Of a stretch of 64,000 nt of DNA, positions 22,541 through 35,013 are shown piece after piece. The DNA comes from Leucocoprinus leucothites (taxonomy: Eukaryota; Basidiomycota; Agaricomycetes; Agaricales; Agaricaceae). The DNA is taken from the NCBI GenBank assembly GCA_013368445.1, contig JAACJO010000002.1, positions 1,550,001 through 1,614,000 of the forward strand. The letters are read 5' to 3'. The notes under the pieces are model-generated. The model was not told where the DNA came from and did no database searches. It worked only from the letters and a program-made list of their open reading frames with translations. The translations under genes and the position numbers were made by a program. How positions within the stretch are numbered: position 1 is the first letter of the stretch; every line of letters starts with the position of its first letter.

Positions 22541-25390
22541 CTACCACCAACTCCTGTACTTCCCAGGTAAATCCAGTGCACCGGGACTATCATACAACAA
22601 TGAACTTCTACTTTTGCCGAACAACCCCACTGGGCTGTCCGAAAGAGTCCCCATCCTGTTGAGCTCGTCGTCGAGCAGAGTTCGTGGGTCCTGAGGGTCG
22701 AGGATAGGCTTTGAACGAGGTGTACGGCTAAATGGCGATGTTCCAAACGCGTTGGGAGTTCGGAAGGGCGAGTCCATGATGTTTGAACTGAAGAGCTTCC
22801 TCGGCGTCAAAGGGTTGCCAGGAAGACCTTCATTGCTTTCTTTGCGTTTACGAGGAGTTCGAAGAGGGTCTTGCTCGCCATCTGCTTCAAAAGTTACAGT
22901 GGGAGGGGGGTCGAGGTGGGATTTATAATGAGCCAAGCTCGCAGTTGGGCTCATATGTAGACCTTTGTGGGAGAGGGGTGTTCGAACGGATGAGATTTGC
23001 AGGTGTCTAGCAGGGGGAGTGGAAGGAGTGGGTGTTACAGGGCGATTTGAAGGTCCAGCTTCAGCATTGGATAGCGGTAGAGCAGCTTTTGTGGCTCTTC
23101 TTTCGAGAGTCGGTGAGGTTGGAGGCACATGTAATGGTGGTATATTCTGAAATCAAGAATGAGAATCCGAGCTGGAAGAGCAAAGGTTCAAGAGCTTACA
23201 TGAACGGAGGTTGCGCGCTGGCCTTCGGCCTTTGACTTGAGTAAATGATCTTCATCTTCCGGGACAACACGTTTATTGCTCAGTAAATCGATACCTGGTT
23301 CAAGCGCGCCCGCCTTGGGCTGATCTCCCCAGAAACGAACAGGCTTCAACGTCGTGCTGCCGCTAAAGGGGAGTACATCGGTGTTGTCGCTGTCGTTTTG
23401 CTCCCTTTCGTCTCGATGAGGGTCAGAGCCGGCAACTGAACAAACACCGTTGGCATCACTCACGCCCTCCATATCCATGTCGCTGGTCGCAGGCATGGAC
23501 GGAGAGCTCGAAGAATGACGATTCGGAGTAAGACCAGGAACGGACGAAGCAGACGATGTAGGAGTACCAGAAGAACTTGGTACTGTTTGGGGCGGAGAGG
23601 TCTCTCTAGTGGACGAGGTGGAGCTGGCTGCAGAAGACTGCGCGGAGGCTTCATTTCGCTGGTTGAACACACGGTTAAAAGCAGAGGCGGCGGGGAGAGG
23701 AGGGAATATGATTTCGGCAGGAAGCGTCTGAGGTTGATTTACGCAACTCTGATAATAGGGCTGATGGTGGGGTGTAGGACGTGTAGGGGGGAAAAGCGGA
23801 GCAAAGCTCGAAGAAGGATACTGGTTGGACGCCGGCGAGATTACAGGAGAAGAAGGCTGATCCTTGCGTGCACGTTTGGATTTGCGCGAATCACCCTCAT
23901 CGACATCAGCTCTCTTGCGCACCCGAGTCTTTCCCTTGGTCAACTTCTCCTTGGCCGCAACTTCTTTCATGTAATCTTTGCAGAGGTGCTTCCTGAAATT
24001 TCCACCTTTGAAACATTCAAGGTCCTCGTCCCATATGGCCCATTGAGTGCGGCCTACGGACCGATCTCTAGGAACTTTCCGAAAGCATACCGTGGTACTG
24101 AGAACATGCCGGATGCTGTTCATCCAAGTGGTTTCCCCACGCTTGAAATGGGGATACACGATGGTGATCCAATCATATATCTCCTGCAAAGTCAAACGGT
24201 GTTCTGGCGATGATAGAATGGCCTGTCCCACGAGTGCCGCATATGATAAGTCGGGCTTATTGGTCGAATAGGGCCCCGGTGGAAGGGTGTATGGCAGTTT
24301 GTCGTACTCTTCCTCCTTTGGCGCGGGACCGATAGGACCCGGAGACGAAACTAAATTGACAGCGTGCGGGGGAGACGAAATAGGGGAAGAAGGGGGCGGT
24401 GATGACGGAGGTAAAGGTGATCTAAAGACCTTCGTTGATGGATTTTGTGTACGGGTGGTCTGCGGTGTTACAGGAAGCGCAGAAGAGGAAGCCTCTGTAT
24501 TTAGGGCGGGAGGCAGGGGCGGGAAAGTGCCATATGCTGCGTAAGGATAATATTGGTAATGTGAAGCGCTCTGAGGGTTTGGGGTTTGCTGAGTACGTGC
24601 ATTGGTAGGTGTCTCACTCCTTTGTGCTACCTGCTACACAACGTCAGCAGGGCGGAAGATAATGGAGGAAATAAGCGCTACCTCTTGCGAGTGACCAGCG
24701 GATTTTGGCTCAGTATGCTCTCTGTAATACCTGTTCCTCTGAGGCGTAACGGGCACAGTAGAATGAATCTGCGGGTTTGTCAATAATGATTTCACTAACG
24801 ACGCGTGGAGGTAGATTGCGACTTACTGGAGTCGTGACCGGTAAAATATCATCATTATCATCTTGAGGTTGGGCGCGTCCTCCGTCGCGAGATTGCATAA
24901 AGGAGTCAAGGCTGACACTTGGCTGTGAGGACGCGTTACTGGGTGAGGGCGATGGCGGATTGGGGACAGTGGACCTCTGAGCGAGCTCGCGCTCCTTCTC
25001 CTTCCTAGATTTTCTTTCCTTTTTGTTCTGACGGCGCTGCCTTTCTATGACCATTTCCATAGAGTCATATTGTCTGGAGGGGAGGCCATTTTCAAGCGCT
25101 TCGGATTTGATTGGGGTGATGGGGGGAGTGGAATCGCGAAAAGAAGTAGAGCTTGTTCGTGAGATGGAGCGTGCAATGGATGAAGATACACTGGAAGACC
25201 TGAATCCTGAGCGCAAGTCAGAGTTTGAGCGTGAGCGGTAGCCACTATCGCGGTCGACAACGCGCGAGGGAGTGTTGTTGTCGGTAGTGAGAAACTGGCG
25301 CATCTGGTTACTGTGTTTGCTCAGGTCTTCGCGTGTAATGCCAAGGGTGTGTAGCAGCTGAGAGATAGGCGAGACCTGCGGGTCTGCCAT
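22541..25390 (-). CDS. Forkhead-domain transcription factor
   Basis: Four exons from the ATG at 25390 (MADPQVSP) join in frame to about 900 residues. Junctions are at about 24833/24770, 24681/24632 and 23200/23149. The forkhead domain sits near residues 345-435 (24255-23990): KPDLSYAALVGQAI, LTLQEIYDWI, YPHFKRGETTWMNSIRHVLS, then VPRDRSVGRTQWAIWDEDLECF. The N-terminal third is Ser/Pro-rich with a basic KKERKSRKEKERE stretch, and the C-terminal half is Ser/Thr/Pro-rich and probably disordered, with TP and SP sites. Forkhead proteins bind DNA as monomers. Fungal members control cell-cycle genes, sexual development or growth form. The recognition helix departs from the usual NSIRHNLSLN pattern. 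It cannot be assigned to Fkh1/2, Fhl1 or Sep1 from sequence alone. No FHA domain was seen. Confidence 0.88.
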
Positions 25391-25840
25391 TGTCAAATCT
25401 GACAGAGGCGGGCTCTAAGACACGCTGTGCACCGGGCCTGGGAAAGGCGAGAGAAAAGAAAAAAAGAAAAAAAGGGACAGAGAGCGGGTGAAATGAAGGA
25501 GGAAAGGTGAGGTGGGAGGGTAGCGCGTCGAGGCGTGAGGAGAAGGAGGAGGGGAGGGGCAAAATGAGGCCAGGGAAGAATGCCAAGGCGCAGAGCAAGG
25601 ACGCTTCTCCAAATTTGGCCACTACCTCCTCGTACGGATCAACTCCGACATTCTCACTCTAGTCTCATCCTCTTCACACATTTTCTCTCCTCAATCTCCG
25701 ACATTTCATACATGCTGCACACACGAACCACTCTATACATACATTCTCCTCTACTTATCAAATCTCCTCCAAAAAATCTACCTTTCCAGCTCAGCGCACA
25801 GCCCCCATCATCCCAGCTCGATTGCTTTGGCCCTCCGTTT
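25391..25840. promoter_or_regulatory. Forkhead gene promoter / ligase IV 3' flank
   Basis: Purine-rich on the plus strand (pyrimidine-rich for the forkhead gene) from 25440 to 25560, then CT-rich. No gene seen. It should hold the forkhead promoter and leader and the 3' end of the ligase gene, which lies upstream on the same strand. Confidence 0.4.
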
Positions 25841-28800
25841 CTAGGGCATAAATTCTAAATGTGTCCTTAGCGTGCAGCTGGCGCCGAAAACATCGCCACT
25901 CACCATCCTCATCTAGCAGTGTATTTTCCTCCACACAGGCCTCAATGAATTCACTGATCACTAAATGACGCCGCTTTGGTCTGTCCACACATGCCTCAGC
26001 CATGTCTAACACGCCGTTCTGGGCTGCTTACTGGGAAGTCGCCTTGATCAGTTCGAGTCTTCGCGTACAATCTCGCTTGTCCAATACGACGTGTGTCAAC
26101 TTGCGTTCGTCAAGGTTCACAATCCTGCCACCATTGGTTCTGATGATTTCCGCGATCTTTGAGAACCTTGGTTTTCTCAGGTAAACAGGCAGTACCAGAT
26201 GACCGGGACGCACATACCTCTCGGTAATATCTCCTTCTCGTTTACTCTTCACCTCCATCCCGTTTCTACGAGCATTTTCAGGCGTATCAAGGTAGAAACA
26301 CCTATCCAGGACATGATCAGTTCACGAAAAAAGTAACAGCGGCACAACTTACAGGTGCTTGAATATGGAATTCTCATCATAAGCCATCGCTTCATCTGCT
26401 TCTCCCATCTTCACATCCTGCATATCCTCGGACTCGTCCACTACTTCATTCTTCTTCACCTTTTCCCATTCATCCTCATCTTCACTTCCCTTCGCCACAT
26501 CAGCATTGTCCGAATCGTGATCGCTCTCCGTTTCAGACCCGTCATACCCGGCAGTCCCCGCGCTCGACAGTGTCGAAGAAGAAGTCTCTCCTCCCTTGAA
26601 CCACTCTACCAGCGCAGGGTCGAGATCCTCTAATAAATCTCGTTGCGGGGTTCCTTCTCTTGATTGCAAAGGCATTGACTCGGCGTTTTCTTTAGCCACA
26701 TCCTCGATTTCCTTCATGCCTCCGTCCTCGTCCCCACTCTCGTCGTAATCCTCATTATTCACACGTCCTGGTGTCGCATGGAAGAAATATCTGATGAAGG
26801 AGGTCTAGTCGCCAGCACTCAAGAGATAACAAACATACGAACTTGTGATGAAATGGAGCTAGTTCCCCAAGCGCAATCGAATCTTTAATCCACCGTGGTT
26901 TGATCACATCGTTCACATTCTTATCAATCACCAACTTTAGATCATACGCTATACCCGAATTTCATTCCGTTATGAATCAATCGAGGTGAATGAAAATACC
27001 CGAAAGAAACAAATCAGTATGAAAAGGCAAATGGAATACTTCCATAAACAACTTACGCGTAACGGTCCCGCCATAAACCACCAACATATCGGGTTTAGCG
27101 ATCTGCGCACAGGATCCTCCATGGGCGTGAATCCTTGTTTCAAATGCCCCCCCCCCCCCCAATCTTAATTTGACTCCAAGGGAAGGTAAACAACCTAAAG
27201 TACTCACAGTTTCATCAACTCTTTACGATCTTGATCACCTGTCCGCGATTTGGGATCAGACACCACAACTAGTGGGTTAAACAACACTTTGCATTATTTT
27301 CGGAACCTCTTAAACCGTTTCATGTTGATTACACACCGAATTTCATTCCGTCGAAGACATCGGATTGGACCGACACGTCTTTGAGGCTCGGTCCCTGATA
27401 TTGGGGGAGCATCATAACCTGGACTTAGGGTCTGAATCATTCTGCTTTCGAATCATATTTCCATTCTTCACAAACCTTAGCAGTCGTTTTACGTTTCTTC
27501 TTGGACCCCCTATGATAATTTTCCCGGCGATATTCAGATCGCAGTCATGTGAAAGGGTGGATAGGATTAACGCACACAATATCACTGTCCATCTTGCGCT
27601 TCCTTTCCGTCTTCAAGCTCTCCAAGACAGCTAGTAGCTATAATCAATAAACGATGATGATTCACATTCTGCTAGCTTATTACCTATAGCGGACATGCAG
27701 TCAGCCACAGTCAGATCATCTCGAATAGCCATGGCTCGAGGAAATCGCATTGTAAAGCCCATGTGATATTGATCTGGAACCTGTTGTTCAAGACAATGAA
27801 TGGCACCCACAAGGTCAATGTGACAAACCTGACGGAACGATTTCGGCCGCCTTGATCTTCAGGATAAACGAGCTTTGAGAGATCATCAGTATAGGCCAGA
27901 AAGGGAGTATGGCACGAACTCTTCAGGTTCCAAGAATACATCGCCCTTGTCGTCCTGAGATCGATTTGCGGTTAGGAGAAAGGAGGGTTGCTGCTGTGCA
28001 TTCCAAGCTTTCCAAGGCTTGTCGCGAATCCACACATAGTCAGCGTAAGATAGGCCGGAGCCTATGCGAACAAAAGTGCTGTATCTACAACACTCATAAG
28101 TGCTAAGCGGAGTAATGAGTGCGAGCACCTCACTTAGGTTCATCACCATCGTCCTCTCGACGGTCATCATAAACAGCACAGATCAGACTCGATACACCGC
28201 CTCCACGTTTCCCGCTACCATAAGCCCCCGCTGGGTATGGATGAGGTGAAGATCTAGCAAAGCATGAGACTTACTCACCTACAACCAGAACATCGACTGT
28301 TTCGCCCATGTTATCCTGGAAATTCTCATAAGAAATTTGATTGAAACGAGAGGAGGGGATGCAAAATACCAAATACTCAGGTTTCACCTAAGAGCAAGAC
28401 AGGGTACAAAAGGGTCGATATCACCCCACAAATGTGAAGGCAGACGTACCTTAATCCAGTTCATGTTTCTTCCATTCAGCACATACTTTGAGAGCGGATG
28501 CTTAATTACTAGACCTTCTCCCCTTGCAGCCATAACATCGTCCATTCGCCCCCTGATATCCTTTGCGGTTTTCCCTCTGTACTCAATGGCGTATTCAATA
28601 CGACCCGTGATTTCCTTCATACAATGCCTGAGATTGCGTTTACGGAAGGAGAGTGGCTTGTGGATCAATGACTGTCCGTTGAGGTACAAGAGATCGAAGA
28701 CTTTGACTGACAATCACGGCGGTGAGAGAGAGCCAGAACCCATCAAAGAAAAGGCTTACAGCAAGGTCGGGGATTGAGTTCTGCTTTCGATTTGTCTGAA

Positions 28801-30378
28801 ATGGCATGAGCACCGGGTTTCTCTCCAAAAAAAAACAGATGCTGACCTAACGCAGCTGTCTTGAGAGTACCGAACGGTAGGTTGCGCTCTGTAACAGGAT
28901 CCCAAACCAGCATTTCTCCATCGAGAATGATACTGGATGATATATATTGTCGTGGATATCGAGGGATGAGAAAGACATGGGCTCACTCGTCAATGCGACT
29001 GTCAAAGGCCTGGTCGATGTGCGGAGTCAGACTGCCGGTTCCAACGTGTTTACCGTAAAGATACGTGTAATCCTTGCCCTTCCTGTTTTGTTTCAAAAAC
29101 GGCAGGAACATCAAAGAATCATTGAACTGGCCTGGAACAATAGAAGTACTCGTTTCCGCGCCTGTGTAATTGCATTCGCTCTCCATCAAGCTTCTCCTCG
29201 ATGTAGAATTCGGATCCACCCATTTCACGAACTGTATCTTCTATCCTCCTAGTTGGGCGCTTACACAACATCGGAGCGAAAACATGGAAAAGTTGGATAG
29301 CTTTGTTCTGGCAGATTCTAAGAACGTCAAGTAAAAATATACGGCAAAATTCCATACCTCAGAATTTAGGCGAAAAGATGGGTCCCATAACTCCCAAGCT
29401 ACCTTCTTAAGATCTGAACAGGTATTGTACAAGTCTTGGGCATCAGGATGGAAAACAGAAAACACGGTAGTTTCCTTCACAGAGATTTGCATATCTATTT
29501 TGTGATGAACATGAGAGTTATGTGATACAAGGCGATTCGTACCTTTCAGAATGATGCGAATAATCCAACGTTGCTCATTTGCTGTAGACCTGTTGTAAAT
29601 TCGCTGCAAGATTTTTGACTGGACGTCCCTGAAACAAGTTCAGTGGGTTGCCACTCGCAAGCGCCGGATACATACTGCTTGCCCATGTTCTGTGCGAGTT
29701 CGTCCAAAATATGATTGAGGTCCTCGATGGACAAAGAGCCCTCAATAACTGAAGATCGCTTGCTGACAACTTCATAAAGCGCAGCCGGAAAGTCTCCAGA
29801 TGCTCTCTGTTGAACGTTTAGAGATAAGATACTGAGTCCATATCAGAACATCAGTGGAGGCGCCACACCTCTCGTTCAGTCGGTTTTTTCCAGTTTAGCA
29901 GACGAATGGCATCTGGGTCTCTCATTCCCAGAGGGATAAGTTTGATATATGTCTTTGCGAGGTTCTTTTCTTTCAGTCCATACACTGCACGCTCTCGGTC
30001 TTTCTGTGGTGCGTCGCAGTCGTATTAGCTGACGATGTCATACTCTTGCTTATCACGCATACATGCATACCTGGGGCAGTAAAAGTCGTAAAACTGGGTA
30101 CAAATCATATCCTTTCTCTTGTCTCCAATGCTACGAACAGACGTCAGGATGACACAAGGGCAGTTCGCTCGACATACAGTAAACCACGCATCAAGGAACT
30201 TTTTGCGCCTTTCCTGCTTCCTTTCTATTGATAGTTTCTCAAACAAGCCGACTAGGATGGCAAAAGGTGCACTATCAACATTCTGTGGTGGTGCAGGAAT
30301 AGTTGGCCCTTCAACTTCGGGCTGATGTGGTCTGGGAGATCTCGGTGGACTTGATGGCGCTGGTGTTGGTTGCATCAT
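25841..30378 (-). CDS. LIG4: DNA ligase IV (non-homologous end joining)
   Basis: Many small exons join to about 1,000 residues. The start is the ATG at 30378 (MMQPTPAPSS). The longer frame to 30420 opens with TTG. The N-terminal DNA-binding domain starts at PFAILVGLFEKLSIERK, and splicing restores HWRQEKGYDLYPVLRLLLPQ then KDRERAVYGLKEKNLAKTYIKLI. The adenylation core has motif I EEKLDGERMQLH near 29165-29200 (lysine accepts AMP), ILDGEML, FKVFDLLYLNG, GEGLVIKHP and NWIKVKPEY. Two BRCT regions follow (about 27300-26840 and 26340-25841), separated by an acidic linker. The short last exon codes for EFMP. Ligase IV seals double-strand breaks with an Xrcc4/Lif1-type partner that binds the BRCT pair. 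The gene diverges from a kinase gene over a 285-bp shared promoter. One intron holds a run of 14 G. Confidence 0.95.
27147..27160. repeat. LIG4: Run of 14 C (G on the coding strand) inside a ligase IV intron
   Basis: The run lies a few bases before the 3' splice site of the intron that precedes the HGGSCAQIAKPD coding piece of BRCT1, where a pyrimidine tract would be expected on the minus strand. Its length is prone to both sequencing and replication error. Confidence 0.9.
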
Positions 30379-30663
30379 ATTGGGGGAACAGAAAGAATGT
30401 GATATATTCTGTGGGTGCAATATGAGGAAGAAAGAAGGTTGAAATGCTTTGGGACTCGGTCCGTCGGAGTCAAACTACGTCACGATCACGTGACCTGGAC
30501 GCGGGACGCGTTCTCTTGGCGTGACGGGCGCTTTCGCTTTACGTCGGCGGCTGACTTTACCAGCTCAGCCTAAAAACTTCACTCTAATCTTCTATCCCCA
30601 ATTTGACATTTCTTTCGCTCCCTCATTTTTCCACATCTTCACTACTATATTCCTATTACTATC
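30379..30663. promoter_or_regulatory. Divergent promoter of ligase IV and Gin4-type kinase, with CRE-, E-box- and MCB-like sites
   Basis: The 285 bases between the two start codons hold TACGTCAC at 30476-30483 (CRE/ATF-like), CACGTG at 30487-30492 (bHLH E-box) and ACGCGT at 30506-30511, the MluI cell-cycle box bound by MBF in yeasts. The kinase side is pyrimidine-rich up to its ATG. Motifs are seen, but their use is inferred. Confidence 0.55.
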
Positions 30664-33232
30664 ATGGTGTCTAGTTTTCCCAACCAACAGCCAAAATTTC
30701 AGGATCCAAAGATGATTGGCCGCTGGAAGTTAGGCAGGACCATTGGTCGAGGCTGCTCTGGTTCGCCATAATTATACCAACTAAAGCACCACCGAGCTGA
30801 TTGAGACTCTAGGGCGCGTACGCATTGCACGGCACTCCAAGACCGGACAATATGCAGCCATTAAGATCATCTCCAAATCCTCCCTGACAGCTTCTCGAGT
30901 TTCCCTTAACCGCCTTGCAGAAGAAGTTGAGCGCGAAAAATTGGCTGTTGAACGCGAAATTGTTGTTATGAAGCTCGTTGATCATCCAAACATCATGCAC
31001 CTCTACGACGTCTGGGAAACTTCTAGTCATCTCTATTTGGTCCTCGAGTATATCCAAGGCGGCGAACTGTTCGAGCACCTTTGCAAGCATGGTCCACTTT
31101 CCATCACTGAAACTCTCAAATACTTCCATCAAATTATTGGCGCAGTTGACTACTTTCATCGCTTCAATGTGGCTCATCGCGACCTGAAACCCGAGAACAT
31201 CCTGCTCGATCACAGCTCCAATATCAAGATCGCAGACTTTGGTATGGCTGCATGGCAGATCAACGCCTCAGGGACAACCGACCTCATGAAGACGTCTTGT
31301 GGAAGTCCCCATTACGCGGCTCCGGAAATCATCAGAGGAGATCCTTACGTCGGTTCGGCAGCGGACATCTGGTCTTGTGGGGTTATCCTATACGCTATGC
31401 TGACTGCGCAGCTTCCTTTTGACGACGACAGCCTTCCAGAACTCTTGGACAAAGTAACTGCAGGAAAATTCACTGTTCCTTCGTTTGTGGACCCGCTCGC
31501 GCAGAATTTGATCAAGCGAATGCTGGTTGTTAACGCGAGGAAAAGGATCACGATGGCCGAGATTTTTGTACATCCATTTTTCAAGCTCTATACTGCGGAT
31601 GCCCCGCATTCCACCGTCCCGGAACTCAGTCGGATCGCATACCCCTTGAAGAGCAAGTCGTATATTGATCCTGATATTTTTGCTAATCTGCGTACTTTAT
31701 GGTACGGTTCTTCTGACGAAGACCTCATCAGAAGCCTCCTGAACGAAGAGAAGAACTGGCAGAAAGGAATCTATCACTTGCTGGTCAATTACCGCGCCAG
31801 ACAGACCGCGGAGGACGAACTCAGCGAGGGTGAAATGGAAAGAAGGCGCGCACGAAAGAGCAAAAGGATTGCCGAAAAGAAGGCGAAGATAGCTCCCGAA
31901 ATCATTCTACACCAGCATGCCTCTAGGAATCTCATTACACCTTCCTGTTCTGATGATCTTCACCCTCCACGAGCGGAACCACCCACCCCGCGGAAGGCTC
32001 GTGGGCGGTATTTCATATCTGCGATTGACACCGACACGGAGACTGCGCCTTCCCAATCAAGATCGGATGAACTTGACCACCTCATGCTTGATGTTAGAAT
32101 TCCTCGGCTTATGTTCGCGGACACCACGAACCAACGAGGAAAGGCTGATCTTAATCGTCCCCTTCCTGCGCTTCCTCCACCCGAAGCTGAGCCCGCGAAA
32201 CCCCTACGATTATATGACCGTAGCACGGATCGATCTCAGGCGCCTCGGCCGCCGGAGAGCACAAATATTCCTGTCCCTTCGAAGCTCAGTACCCAGGCTC
32301 AAGCTGGTGATGACGATCGTCGGGACCCTGACTCGGAAAGGTCAACTCTGAAGAAGGCTTCTAGGCAGCTCGTGTTCTCCTTAGGCCATAATACAAACCG
32401 TCTGATGGCCATCAACGCAACTACCGCTACCCGGCCAATACGCCCGCTCAGCATTAGGCGCAGGTCTCAACTGCCCGCCAGATCAACTAAGAGTGAGAGA
32501 GCTGACAAGGAGAACCACGCCCACTATGGCGAGAATGGAAATTGCTTCGTCAACTTCTCCGACACAACCGCTTTACGAAGAAAGCTTTCTCTGAGCAGGC
32601 GGCACGGATGCAATGAGCTTGGCTATTGTACACATGGTCAAGCTCTTGGTTATCTCGATGGCAGACGGTCGCCACGATCGCAGGATTCGCACTCCCGCTC
32701 TGACTCCCATCCTCCATCTGGAGGTAGCGATCCTTCCCCTCCTAAACGCACTTGGCTTGATACGATGTTTCGGACCAAACCTTCATACTCAACGAGGCAT
32801 AAACTCTACTCCACTTGGGATATCATTACGACCCGGAATGAGTGTAGGCGATTGCTCATGAATATGAATATCCAAGTCCAGGTTTTCCGAGAATCGCACG
32901 CCGAGTATTTCACTGATCGAGATGAGCGGACATCAGCTGCGGTCACGCTCAAATGCAAGATGGACGAGATGGTGGATAGCACTGGTATCTTGGGTGTCAT
33001 GAAGTTGACCAAATTCCGCGTGGAGATGCGAACTGTACCGGCCTTGCGTTATCGCGCCGGTTCCATGTCCAACTCATCGGATGATGATGAGACTGACTGG
33101 GACGAAGATGAAGAAGAGGTCGCAGTGACCATGATTCATGAGAAAGGCTCCGGAGAGTCTTTCCGAGAAATTGTGAGGCGTCTCAAGAAGGACTGGACTC
33201 TTGAAGAAGGCGGTTCAGTGGGAGTGCTTTGA
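30664..33232 (+). CDS. Gin4/Nim1/Cdr2-type Ser/Thr protein kinase
   Basis: Two exons (30664-30760, 30813-33232) give 838 residues. The kinase domain begins at about residue 19 with WKLGRTIGRGCSGRVRIA and the ATP lysine in AAIKII. It continues through GGELFEHL, HRDLKPENILL, ADFGMAAWQ, TSCGSPHYAAPEI and DIWSCGVILYAML, all intact. The T-loop and the phrase after DFG place it in the Nim1-related group of the Snf1/AMPK family. The middle is long, basic and Ser/Pro-rich. The last 150 residues (STWDIITTRNECRRLL, LGVMKLTKFRVEMR, SFREIVRRLKKDW) look like a KA1-type membrane-binding end. Relatives act at septin rings or cortical nodes and inhibit Wee1 to couple growth, septation and mitotic entry. Whether it is the Gin4, Hsl1 or Cdr counterpart is not decided here. 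Confidence 0.92.
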
Positions 33233-34252
33233 TTATGTTTCTGTCTATTGTTCAGAGCAAGATATGGCGATTGATACAGCCACGTATCTCATGCAGTTCT
33301 TCTAGTTGATTTCCTGTATACGTACCGATCATGTTGGGTCAGACAAGGATAAATGGGTCGCGAATTGAACATTGACCGCGAGGACAATTCGTGGTATGGG
33401 AACAAGTAATAAATAGAGTACTAGTACTATCATCAACGCCAAGGGTAGCGCATGCATTCTTGTCGTTCTGAACTATTTTTGAGTGCCATCCAAATACCGA
33501 TTTGTACAAGTCCCCACATGCGACCAATACGCATGTTCGGCGCAATGAAAATAACTCGGATTGCGAGTGAAAACCCTCACTATGACGACTGTATACCGTG
33601 TCCCTTGGTGCAGAAAGACATGTGTGGGGCCGCGCGCCCAAGGTAAGCATTTATCCCTGGATAGTCCGAGAACGAGGACGATGCACGGATCACCGAATGG
33701 ACCAGGCGGTAATGTCGCTGACCAAGGCCTTTTCATATGAGCAGTAAATCGACAACGCATGGTGTGCAAATGATGATTGGCAGAAGCACCCGAGCGGAGT
33801 AGTACGTGCAGGGCATAGTGTTACCACAGCACAACATGAGAATGAGCAGAGAAGCGAATGAAAAGTCATATTTTGCATATCAAGAACTCTAATGACTGGT
33901 TCTGGATGTGCGGACGCAGCATGCGCGGAGAGTTCTGGCGTCCACGCCCCCCCCAAAGTTTACGTCTGCCGCGGAACGATGACCACGCGGAAAGCTATTA
34001 GAGCGAAACGTCGACATGACAGAACGACTCGTGCTGGTGGTGCAGGTGTATTCATCGTGGAGGAAAAAGCTCGTGGGGGCAGGTCTCCCAAGGCGGCAAA
34101 AGAACACGGGTTGACCATATGAATTGAAGGGCCGAAGATGCCCGTTCGGAGGACGTTTGGCCCTCCAAATACCACGTGCCGAGTCCCTCCAGCCGCTCTT
34201 TATAACAGCTTCACTCCTCCCTCAATCATCCATCCATTCCTACTTCATCTCC
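33233..34252. promoter_or_regulatory. 1 kb intergenic region with the LC8 promoter
   Basis: No gene was supported. Near its end are CACGTG at 34173-34178 and a TATA-like TTTATAAC at about 34198-34206, roughly 50 bases before the LC8 start codon, a plausible core promoter. The rest shows only short, unconvincing frames. Confidence 0.45.
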
Positions 34253-34669
34253 ATGGCTGATATCAAACCAGATACCAACGCAGTTGACGCTTCCACCGGC
34301 GGTGTCGCCATTTCTCCTGCTGGCCCCAAGGCCATCATCAAGAACGTAGACATGAGCGAAGAGCTCCAGCAGGAATCCGTCGATATTGCAAACAGTGCTC
34401 TCGAGAAATACAACATCGAGAAGGACATCGCTGCACATATCAAAAAAGAGTTCGATAGACGCCACGGCGCGACATGGCACGTCGTCGTCGGCAAGAACTT
34501 TGGCAGTTATGTCACTCATGGTATGTGTTCTTTTTCTCGCGTCCCAGGGAGCTTCCACGCGTCTACCCGTTAACCGACCTCTCGCTAACCCGATCTATCA
34601 TGTGCAGAAACCAAACACTTCATCTACTTCTATGTTGGATCACTTGCGATCCTCATCTGGAAATCATAG
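34253..34669 (+). CDS. Dynein light chain LC8 (DYNLL)
   Basis: Two exons (34253-34520 and 34608-34669) give 109 residues. From about residue 27 the sequence is a textbook LC8: [58 protein letters not shown] and [13 protein letters not shown]. The intron splits a codon within VTHETKH. LC8 is a homodimeric hub that binds TQT-like linear motifs, both in dynein intermediate chain and in many other partners. The first 26 residues are an extension absent from the usual 89-residue form and rich in Ala, Asp and Thr. A CACGTG and a TATA-like element lie upstream. Identification is certain. The meaning of the extension is unknown. Confidence 0.97.
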
Positions 34670-35013
34670 ACAGTCCCAATCTCTCATTCCCCTTGTACAT
34701 GGTTGGAAGGATCATTAGAGGATTAGCGGATGTGGACGATCACTTGGACCATTCATCCTTCCTGCCGTACACCCCCTGGGCCTATCCTTCGATTTGTGAT
34801 TCATGTATACGTACGCTGTCATCCACTCCCTCATCCTGTGTTTTTTCTGTATGTCTGGTCAATCGCATGTTGCAATCCTTTCACAAATCTAATTTACATT
34901 CATTATGCTTGTACATCAAAACGACAGTGTGCCTAAAAGACAGTGGGACAGGTAACGATCAAGAAAAAATTACATAGTTTGAACTTCAAATGCATAGAAT
35001 TCACCAACAAATC

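Noticed and set aside
30379..30420. Ligase IV start at 30420
   Set aside because: That frame begins with TTG. The first ATG is at 30378 and gives a usual N-terminus length.
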